From positions 1 through 50,888 of the forward strand of contig LSSK01001062.1 of assembly GCA_001969505.1 (NCBI GenBank): a stretch of 50,888 nucleotides of DNA. The letters are read 5' to 3'. The notes beneath the pieces are model-generated. The model did no database searches. It worked only from the letters and a program-made list of their open reading frames with translations, and had not been told where the DNA came from. Each line of letters starts with the position of its first letter. The stretch's first letter is position 1. This document shows positions 42,922 through 50,888 of this stretch, one piece after another. The DNA is from Zancudomyces culisetae (Eukaryota > Kickxellomycota > Harpellomycetes > Harpellales > Legeriomycetaceae). Position numbers and translations under genes: made by a program.

Positions 42922-44606
42922 GAACAAGCAAAATACTGATCACAAAGAATAGGTTCCATGTGCGTTTTGGAGAACCAAATTTTTTTTTTAGTAACTAAGA
43001 ATTAAAAATGCAGCTAGATGATGTATTAAAGCAAATACATCTATTTACCGACGCTTTATTGGCATGGTTTTTCTTTTGTAAATTAAAACCACGCTTTGCT
43101 CTTTTTTCTCGCCCTTCCTCCAGGAAAATGATCTTTCTACAACTTAAGAGAAGCATGACTAAAAAAAAATAAAATTCGATAGTCCTCATTTGTTTTATGT
43201 GTATTTGGGAGGTCAACGAGTATATTGTTTTTGTTTTTGTAGATGGCAAAAATTCAACGATAATAGCAAACTAGAAATTGTAAAACAACAAAGATAAAAA
43301 GAGTTGAAAGTGGTTTTGGGGACACAGTATTTCTCCAAATGATTTTCTGGGTGTTTTTTGCACAAACCAAAATTAGAGTGAAATTATTAGAATAATGGTG
43401 GCAAACGTCATTAGGTCTAATGAAATCGAAATAATAGGGAACTCGAAGAAGTTTAATATAGTACAAAATTTTTCTTTTTTTTTTGTGAAAGAATAACGAA
43501 ATAAAAACTAGAACACAAGAAAGAGAATGGATTGGGGGTTTTGCTTTTTTATTATAATTATTGCAGCTATGGGAATGGTAATTTTGCCTTTTTATGGTGT
43601 ATGTTTAAGAAATGAGATAATTAAACAAGTTTCGAAAGTAGCTTTTCATTGGAAAAAAAAAAAGGTGCCTTAGTTATTGCGTTTTGCTAGTTTGCTTTTT
43701 TATCATTTTACTGCAAAGCGAAAAAAAAAAGATCTACTACTTGAGGGGGATTTTTCCTCACTTTTCCTCATTTTTTTTTACTTTTTAGCTTTTTCTTTCT
43801 AAAAAAAATGTTGTAGATGAGGTAGGAAAGCGGTTTGGTTTGCAGTGTTTTAAATAACTTGATGGAGTTGAAGATTGGGGGGAGGGGAAGGGAGAAGAGA
43901 AAGGAGAGGAGAGAGGAGAGAGCGCATTTTTAAAATTTGCCTAGTGGTATAAATAAAACATATTTGTTCTGATTAAACAATAGAATCGCCAATATGGTAG
44001 CCTAGCATTAAACTCTTAATTAAATAAGAACCAAGTAAAAAAAAAAGCATTAAAAGGTCATTTACTTTTTCATGGTATACTAGGCCGAGTAAATTAATAA
44101 AAAAATTTTCTAGCTCGTCTAATTAGGACTTTGAAACTGAAAATTGAGGCTATTTTTCTTTAATTTTTCCAGTAAAAAATAAATAAATACATAAATAATA
44201 TTGTGGTTTTTTCATTAACTTATGCTCAACATATTACCATTATTTAAAAAAACACAACACATAAACACAAGTACATATATATCCAAGCTATAACAGCATA
44301 CACACACAGATACGCCGTATATTATATCTATATTCAGGTCAAATTACAGTATCAACGCGGGTGATATATGTATTAGTGGCTTGGTATACTTTTTTTTTTC
44401 ATCAATAGCGCTTTTTGATATTGATATATCGTAGCTTAAGAGAACTAATATATCTCCTTTGCTTTTTGGTAGCGAAAGGTATACTTTTAACTTCATATTG
44501 GAAAAGAAAAGTGGAATCTGCTCGAGATAAATTTCGTACCTCATATATAACGACTAGCAACTGTAGGAACAAGAAATAAAGAACTATACAGACAAGAGTT
44601 AAAAAA
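42922..44606. other. TOP1 upstream region
   Basis: AT-rich and moderately purine-rich on plus (43730-43920 includes AAAGGAGAGGAGAGAGGAGAG-type sequence). No coding signal on either strand; minus-strand ORFs at 42995-43466 are short and without family. Confidence 0.5.
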
Positions 44607-47056
44607 ATGGTTGTAGTTACCAGTGAGCCCAGAGAAGACAACTTCAAAAGGGTTATAAAGAGAAGCTATAGTGACGATAGTGGTAAGTGGTAATAAATTC
44701 GAAATAATGGATAGATAAGTATATAGAAGAAAGTGAAGTAAAATATGGGATAAATTGTTGCTGAATAGATGATGATTCGCCACTATTGATGCGAAAAGGA
44801 GCGGTCGTAAAAAAGGAAAAGACAAAAAACGGAGGAGGCAAGGCGCTGGCGGTAAGGAGGATAAAAGACGAAGATGACAGTGATGAGGATGCTCCGCTGT
44901 TGTCAAGAAAGATCGCAATAAAAAAAGAAAAGAACAAAGTAAGTGCTGTGAGTATGAATGGGAGTGGAAACGGGAATGGTAAAGAGAATGGGTACGGAAA
45001 GAGAGTGAAGGTAGAGAGTGAAGTAGCCAGAAAAAAAATTAAAACAGAAGGGGAGAAAAAGAGGAGAGTAAAGAGGGAGCAGAAAGAAGAAGAGGAGGCA
45101 GAGGAGTATGAGTGGTGGAGAGACCAGAATGGCGATAAGGATGATACAATAAGATGGACACAGTTGGAGCACCAGGGAGTGTTATTTCCACCAGAATATG
45201 TTCCACATGGGGTACCGATCCTATATGACGGCGAAAAGGTGTATTTAGAGCCAGAGATTGAGGAATTGGTAGGGTTTTTTGCAGCGCTGCTAGAAACAGA
45301 GCATGGTGCTAACCCGACGTTCCAGCGAAATTTCTTTAACGAGCTGAAGTTGTTGATGAGTAAAAGCAAGCGCAAGTATCCAATCAAGGAATTTAGCAGA
45401 TGTGATTTCAGGCCAATGTATGAATATTTCCAAAAGCAAAAGGAGGAAAAAAAACAAATGAGCAAAGAGGAGAAGGCAGCACTACTTGAAGAGCGCAAGA
45501 TGATTGAAGAAAAGTATGGATACTGTATACTGGACGGGAGGCGCGAAAAAGTGGGGAATTTCCGAATTGAGCCACCGGGGCTATTTAGAGGACGAGGAGC
45601 ACATCCAAAAACAGGGTGTTATAAGCGACGGGTGCGAGCAGAACAGATTACAATCAATATAGGCAAAGATGCGAAGATTCCAGAACCACCAAAGGGCAGT
45701 AAATGGGGCAATGTGATTCACGACCAAACAGTCACGTGGCTAGCTATGTGGAAAGAAAATGTCAACGACAATACCAAATATGTGTTTCTAGCAGCAGGAA
45801 GTTCGCTAAAAGGACAAAGCGATCTCAAAAAATACGAAAAGGCCCGAGAACTGAAGAAGCATATTGTACGAATCCGCAAGGACTACATGGCAGCATTAAC
45901 CAGCAGTGATGGTAAGACTCGGCAGCGTGCAACAGCACTGTATCTGATTGATCGTTTCGCACTGCGAGCGGGTAACGAAAAGGGCGATGACCAAGCTGAC
46001 ACAGTGGGCTGTTGCTCGTTACGGTATGAACACGTGACTTTTGAAGACGGAAAGGTAGTGTTTGACTTTCTGGGTAAAGATTCTATACGTTACTACAACA
46101 AGGTCGAGGTGCATCCGGCTGTCTACCGCAACCTGGTGAGCTTCCAGCGGGCCGCAAAGACTCCAGGAAACTTATTATTTTCTCTAATCAACACTGTCGA
46201 GCTTAACAAACACTTGTCGTCTCTGATGCCTGGCCTCAGCGCTAAGGTTTTCCGTACCTACAATGCCTCTCACACCTTCCAGCAGGAGTTGGAAAAGCAG
46301 GATGTCACTCCTGCAAGCTCTATCCACGAGTTGACGCTGGCCTACAACCGCGCCAATCGACAGGTTGCTGTGCTATGTAACCATCAGCGTGCCGTTGCCA
46401 AAAACTTTAGCGGTCAGTTGTCTAAAATTGCCGATCGCCTTATGGGTCTGCGCTACGAGTGCCGTCGTCACATTGATTTGCTCAAACCCAATTTGACCGA
46501 CTTATCACTTGCCGACCGTGCCAAATACGATCTTGCGCCGTTTGAACAGGCATGCCGTGACGACCCTGACCGGCCAATCACAACCGAATGGCTGTATTCA
46601 TATTTTGCTGACTTGCTTACCAAGGATATTGAAAGACTGGAAAAGAAAAAAGCCTCTGATGCCACGCAATCCAATCTTGATTCTATAGAAGAAAAACTTG
46701 CCTCGCTTTCTTCTGAACTTTCCACTCTCAACTCCAAAAAGGAGGCTCTTTCTTCTTCCAAATCCTCTAAACCATATATTCCCGAAATGTACAGACTTAC
46801 TTTCAACTCGATTGACAAATCTTTTTCAACTATCCAAAGACTTTACACTCGAATTGTTGCCACAAAGACAGCGTTGGTAGACAAGGACGAAAACAAGACT
46901 ACCGCTCTCGGCACCTCCAAAATCAATTATATCGACCCCAGAATAACCGTTTCTTGGTGCAAAAAATTCGACATTCCTGTTGAAAAATTCTTCCCCAAAA
47001 CTCTTCGTGAAAAATTCAAATGGGCCATGCATGCCGACAAAAATTTCAAGTTTTAA
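44607..47056 (+). CDS. TOP1: DNA topoisomerase I (type IB), 2 exons
   Basis: Relaxes supercoils by a 3'-phosphotyrosyl intermediate; acts in transcription and replication in the nucleus and nucleolus. Exon 1, 44607-44682 (starts MVVVTSEPRED, ends SYSDDS, donor GTAAGT), joins in phase to 44769-47056, giving 787 aa. Without the intron the frame would only start at ATG 44789. The lysine-rich acidic N-terminus contains two similar motifs, DDDSPLLMRKGAVVKKEK and DEDAPLLSRKIAIKKEK. Core: KWGNVIHDQTVTWLAMWKEN, SSLKGQSDLKKYEKAR, ALYLIDRFALRAGNEK (active-site Arg), then a coiled-coil linker at about 650-705 and the catalytic motif SKINYIDPR (Tyr about 746). Length matches S. cerevisiae (769). Synonymous codon use changes from purine-rich to pyrimidine-rich around 46.1 kb, in mid-gene. 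Confidence 0.95.
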
Positions 47057-47141
47057 ATACTTATTACTTTATTTATGAATAAACCTAATTTGTAGCTTCC
47101 CCATTTTATTTCACCCTAACAAAATAAAAAGATATATAAAT
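47057..47141. other. Compact convergent spacer TOP1 / FBA1
   Basis: Only 85 bp separate the two stop codons, so the 3' UTRs probably overlap. AATAAAC-like signals occur on both strands. Confidence 0.6.
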
Positions 47142-48218
47142 TTACAAGGTGTTGAGATTGCCCAAATCCTTGTTGGCTTCTTTTACTCTGGCGATCATGG
47201 TGATTTCTCCTTCTCTGACCCATACTCTTGGGTCGTAGTACTTCTTGTTTGGCTTATCCTCACCTTCTGGGTTTCCAATTTGTGAGGCCAAGTATGCGCT
47301 GCGCTTGTTGACAAAGTCACGCACTCCAACCAAGTATGCCCATTGTGTGTCTGTGTCTACGTTCATCTTGACTACTCCGTGGCTGACTGCCTCGGTAACC
47401 TCCTCATTGGTTGATCCTGACCCTCCGTGGAACACCAAGAACAATGGCTTGTTTGAGGTGCTACCGATCTTTTCTGCGACATAGTCTTGGAAGTTCTTCA
47501 ACAGCTTTGGTTGCAACACTACGTTTCCTGGCTTGTATACTCCGTGCACATTTCCGAATGCTGCTGCGATGGTAAACATCTTGCTGATTGGGCTGAGTGC
47601 CTTATATACATCATAGACATCCTCTGGCTGTGTATACAGCTTGGAGCTATCTACTCCCTCGTGGTTAACACCGTCTTCCTCACCACCTGTCAAACCAATT
47701 TCCATTTCCAACAACACGTTGATGCGTGCGCATCTTTCCATGTATTTGGCTGTTGTGCTGATGTTGTATTCCTTGCTATCTGCTGACAAATCAATCATGT
47801 GTGATGAGAACAGTGGCTCACCGTGTTCCTTGAAGTACTTTTCGTCGGCATCCAACATTCCGTCCAACCATGGCAACAGGTTTCTTGCACAATGGTCTGA
47901 GTGGATAACTACTGGAACTCCATATTGGCTAGCTACTGCGCGGATGTGCAGGGCTCCAGCAACGGCTCCTGTAATTGATGCCTGGTGCTGATCGTTCTTG
48001 ACTCCCTTACCAGCATAGAAGGACGCTCCTCCATGAGAGAATTGTATAATGATTGGTGAGTTTGATGCCTTGGCTGCTTCCAACACTGCATTTATTGTTG
48101 ATGAAGATGTGCAGTTGATGGCTGGGATGGCAAAGTTGTGTTCCTGGCAGTACTTGAACAACTTGTACAAGTTCTCTCCTACAACTACACCTGGTGGTAC
48201 TACGTCTAAGACTCCCAT
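47142..48218 (-). CDS. FBA1: Fructose-1,6-bisphosphate aldolase, class II (zinc)
   Basis: Cleaves fructose 1,6-bisphosphate to dihydroxyacetone phosphate and glyceraldehyde 3-phosphate in glycolysis, and reverses it in gluconeogenesis; cytosolic. 358 aa from ATG 48218 (S. cerevisiae 359). Marks: FAIPAINCTSSSTINAVLEA, IIIQFSHGGASFYAGKG, VPVVIHSDHCARNLLPWLDG (zinc-binding and catalytic residues), LLEMEIGLTGGEEDGV, AFGNVHGVYKPGNV, FHGGSGSTNEE (phosphate binding), KMNVDTDTQWAY. Codon use is narrow and richer in C/G than neighbours, as expected of a very highly expressed gene. No intron in the coding part. Confidence 0.96.
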   Translation of the reverse strand: MGVLDVVPPGVVVGENLYKLFKYCQEHNFAIPAINCTSSSTINAVLEAAKASNSPIIIQFSHGGASFYAGKGVKNDQHQASITGAVAGALHIRAVASQYGVPVVIHSDHCARNLLPWLDGMLDADEKYFKEHGEPLFSSHMIDLSADSKEYNISTTAKYMERCARINVLLEMEIGLTGGEEDGVNHEGVDSSKLYTQPEDVYDVYKALSPISKMFTIAAAFGNVHGVYKPGNVVLQPKLLKNFQDYVAEKIGSTSNKPLFLVFHGGSGSTNEEVTEAVSHGVVKMNVDTDTQWAYLVGVRDFVNKRSAYLASQIGNPEGEDKPNKKYYDPRVWVREGEITMIARVKEANKDLGNLNTL

Positions 48219-50056
48219 TTTTGCTAAGCTAAGGTTTTTTTCTTTGTGTATTTCAAAATATGAACTATATTCTATCGAATATTTTGGTTTTTAAAATTTC
48301 TATTTTCCTGGCTCACTATTTATTTATATACATTTTTCCAAAGTAGTTTTTTCCGCCTTCCCCTCTCCCCTTCCACTCTTCTCCCCTCCACACCTTTTTT
48401 ATCCCTTGCCTTTCCATTTTTCAATTAATTTGGTGTTATTTTTTTACCATTAAAGTAAATGCATGTCAAAACCATCCAATGGCTAGAACGTATTTTTTTT
48501 CGTATATATTTTTTTGTTAGCAAGGTTTTTCCTTTTCTTTTATCAAATTTTCCACTGAGCCTATAGCTGCAATGTATTTTTCTGGCAAACTGGCACCAAA
48601 TAAGCGCATATATTTGATCAACATTTTAATAGTACATAAATAAACCTGTATGTAGAACAAAAAACAATATTATGCTGGTGGGATTGTTTTCCACATATGG
48701 ACAGATCTTTACCGAATTTTATTACCTTGCTCCCTCTTATTTTTTTTTTTGCTGTATGCTGTATGTTGTGTACTGTGTACTGTGTGCTGCATGTTGGTGA
48801 ATCGAATCAATTAGATATTTATTTGTTCCCACCTTTTCTAATTAAAATTAACGTGTTTTTTTTACTTTTTTTTCAAGTGGTAATTTGCATTTGTAAAACA
48901 TTTATAATCTCCGCCGTTTTTATCAGGCACTTTATCTTTTCGTTTCTTGTGGGTTTTCGAAAACCGAGTTGAAGATTGGCAAGCTTTTCAGTTGTATAAT
49001 TAGGTTTTTGTAACATAATTTTATATCAAGACCTTGTCAAGCCTTTTCGATTTTTTTTTTGCATAATCATATGCTTTATATATTCTTATCTGGTTTGCCA
49101 GTGCTAGATAAACAAACCCAAAATATTTTTTTGCTGAAGGGAAGAGAGCACGTAGCAATTATTGTTGCTTATGCAAACCACTTGCATACCTTGTACCAAT
49201 TCTGCTATCGAGGTGCATTCATACCTTGAAACGGTATGAACCAGTTGATCACACATATACTGCTATGTTTATTAACATTACTCCCCGAAAAAAGTTTAGG
49301 AAAGGTTATGTAAACATCACTTCCATCATACTTATGGCATTTCCTGTCTCCTCAGAGTTACATGAGGGAAGGGCTTTGTCCTTAAAGGTTCGTCTTTACA
49401 CTTGCACTTTTTTAATAATTTTCTTGCTTGTGATACCTTATCCGCCTTTAACCACCACCTCTTGTTCTTCAATCTACAACCCCTAAATCTATGCAAATTT
49501 ACCCTCATGACCAACAAATTACCCACCCAAGTTAACATGCTGTGAAACAAATTAGGACAATCATTCTGGGAAATGTACTGCATGTTGCCCCGTGCGCCAA
49601 TAGTTTCCAAAGTTTATTATGATGATCATACCATGTGAAGAAAAGAAGCGAAGTGTGCTGGTGAAACAAGTAGAGAGGAGGGAGAGTAAGATTGGGAAGT
49701 GATAAAGTGGGTATAAACGCAAAATTCGACTTTTCAGCCACAAGGCGACGGTTTTTCAAATTTCTTCTCACTGTTTTTTTTTGTTTCCATAAGGATAGAT
49801 TAGATTGACTCTATCAAATTTGCAAAAGCAAACAGCGTAAAAGGATAAAGAAAAAAAATCAATCTCATTTCTGGGCACTTCACGCAGAAACTCGCAGAGT
49901 TCAGAAAAACACATTCTTTTTACTGCATATCCTACCCGAAAGTTTGTAAGTTTCCAAAGTCACTCATCACCTTCTTTTGCCTTATGAACTATACTAATGT
50001 ACACAGCAGCTAGTCTTCCTCTCACACACTTTTTTTCTCTAAAAGCAAAGAATACG
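48219..50056. other. FBA1 upstream region and leader of the 50.06-kb ORF
   Basis: 1.84 kb. T/C-rich for the first 250 bases upstream of FBA1 (48340-48420), as common before strong fungal promoters. Further on it is mixed AT-rich. A canonical intron, GTAAGT at 49946 to ACACAG at 50006 with TACTAAT branch site at 49992-49998, sits 50 bp before the ATG of the next ORF and would be a 5'-UTR intron. ORFs at 49226-49771 on both strands start at non-ATG codons and I could not connect them to any gene. Confidence 0.5.
49946..50006 (+). other. Probable 5'-UTR intron
   Basis: GTAAGT donor, TACTAAT branch site and ACACAG acceptor give a 61-nt intron with the best consensus sites of the window. No ATG lies in the sequence just upstream, so the upstream exon looks untranslated. 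The branch point overlaps the ATG at 49997, which would be removed by splicing. Confidence 0.55.
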
Positions 50057-50302
50057 ATGCCTGATGGCGAAGTTGAGTATCAATTCTGCTCCTCCTCAAA
50101 TTTACCACACTCTATCCTCCCCCATCCACCAACTTATGTAATACTGGGTAAAATCACTAGATGCAAACATCCATTAAATGATGATATGCCTATGACCATC
50201 CAACTCTATCGACCCATAACTCCAACTTTTGAATCACGTAATTTCATCACCGTCTTCGCTTTTATGGGCTGGCTAATATTTTCGGGTTACACCTTTAACT
50301 AA
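50057..50302 (+). CDS. Small ORF, 81 aa, one membrane span
   Basis: ATG 50057 is the first ATG after the predicted 5'-UTR intron; an in-frame ATG at 49997 would add 20 residues but falls within that intron. The N-terminal two thirds are soluble and Pro-rich (LPHSILPHPPTYVILGK), then LYRPITPTFESRNF and a short hydrophobic span (ITVFAFMGWLIFSGY) before the stop. Looks like a small tail-anchored or inner-membrane protein; no family recognised. Confidence 0.45.
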   Translation: MPDGEVEYQFCSSSNLPHSILPHPPTYVILGKITRCKHPLNDDMPMTIQLYRPITPTFESRNFITVFAFMGWLIFSGYTFN

Positions 50303-50580
50303 AACAACAACCACGCCATTACGCCGTACCATAAATGTGTTAGGCAGTCCCAGCCACCCAGAAACCAAAGTATTGATATTACTCCGATGTATTTTCCGGA
50401 ATAACAAAATCAAACAACAGAAGTTATCAAGTTTTTAACAGCTATACATTTACAAGATTATTACCAAACCATCCCTTTATATGGTTACATATCTTCTTTA
50501 AATAACAATTTACTCCAATAAGAGGAAACAAGCACTAAGTTTATAATAGGCGATATGTCTATAATAGGATCAGCTATATA
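50303..50580. other. Convergent spacer at right side
   Basis: 3' flanks of the 81-aa ORF (plus) and the minus-strand gene ending at 50581. No coding signal. Confidence 0.4.
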
Positions 50581-50888
50581 TCATAATTCCTGATAGGCAA
50601 ATATAATATCCTTTTTCACTGTTCTCATTTGTAAAGCAACTACACTTTGCAGATTTAGAAAGTATGACTTTACTATCTTGTTGTTTGTTGTGTTTTCTTT
50701 TCCTTCCCCATCCAACTTTTTTTTTTTAGCGAATGATACTGTCATCATGTTAATATTTGCATCGATTCTTATAAATATTTTGATATTTTCTACCACTGGT
50801 AATAAAAGTTGTTATCCACTATGATCAATTTTTAGAGAGTTTGCGCTCCACATTTCTTACCATCACCATCGATACCATTCCTTTTTTT
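50581..50888 (-). CDS. 3' part of an unidentified spliced gene, continues past the window
   Basis: Last exon 50795-50581 encodes 71 codons and ends YQEL then TGA. It contains IKIFIRIDANINMMTVSFAK, a Lys/Asn/Thr-rich loop, and YFLNLQSVVALQMRTVKKD. An acceptor TTACCAG joins it in phase to a preceding exon ending GATG|GTAAGA (50888-50861; reads RNGIDGDV). The 5' end lies to the right. The mixture of short beta-like strands and basic helices looks like a real protein, but I do not recognise it. Confidence 0.5.

Noticed and set aside
49332-49771. Overlapping minus-strand ORFs of 79-92 codons
   Set aside because: Both start at non-ATG codons, and I could not find splice sites linking them to a sensible protein.
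1-50888. Transposons, CRISPR arrays, viral or toxin genes
   Set aside because: No integrase, reverse transcriptase or transposase motifs, no long terminal or inverted repeats and no spaced direct repeats seen on either strand.

Overview
The window is eukaryotic, AT-rich nuclear DNA from an ascomycete, most likely a yeast or yeast-like fungus. The core genes are fungal: CRH-type GH16 glycosidase, Caf120/Skg3-like PH protein, cerevisin-like subtilase, class II FBP aldolase, SWR1, RRN3, TOP1, PSF3, ATP20. CTG falls on invariant leucines (TOP1 ALYLIDRFAL; PP4c HQLVMEGY), so the standard code is used and the CUG-Ser/CUG-Ala clades are unlikely. Introns are mostly about 60-280 nt with GTAAGT-like donors, suggesting an early-diverging lineage; I cannot name a species. 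No tRNA, rRNA, transposon or CRISPR array was found.

Layout. 1-15 kb is intron-dense, and most of its genes have no long ORF. I assembled them by matching splice-site phase to family motifs: EMC4 (5' end off the window), a GH16 CRH-like enzyme (4 exons), PP4 catalytic subunit (7 exons), a LOR/tubby-like protein (1 exon), several unidentified spliced fragments at 8-10.2 kb, and a 13-exon DH-PH-FYVE Rho GEF (Don1/FGD type) at 10.66-13.32 kb. 15-27 kb holds a PAS+GATA regulator, a subtilisin-like protease, ATP20 (4 exons) and PSF3, separated by long spacers with a few small or spliced candidates. 27-50.9 kb is intron-poor: SWR1 (one 5' intron), RRN3 (its stop overlaps that of SWR1 tail-to-tail), a Caf120/Skg3-like PH protein, a 4.6 kb polypyrimidine spacer with almost no genes, a small spliced gene, TOP1 (one 5' intron), FBA1, an 81-aa membrane ORF, and a gene running off the right edge.

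Functionally these are housekeeping genes for chromatin and replication (SWR1, TOP1, PSF3), Pol I transcription (RRN3), signalling (PP4c, Rho GEF), secretion and cell wall (EMC4, GH16, subtilase), mitochondrial ATP synthase and glycolysis. They do not form one pathway. The most notable points are the hidden Don1-like GEF, the non-canonical PP4c C-terminus (Ile instead of Leu), the purine/pyrimidine strand asymmetry that switches inside genes, and the long polypyrimidine spacer. All exon coordinates below were worked out by eye and need RNA evidence.
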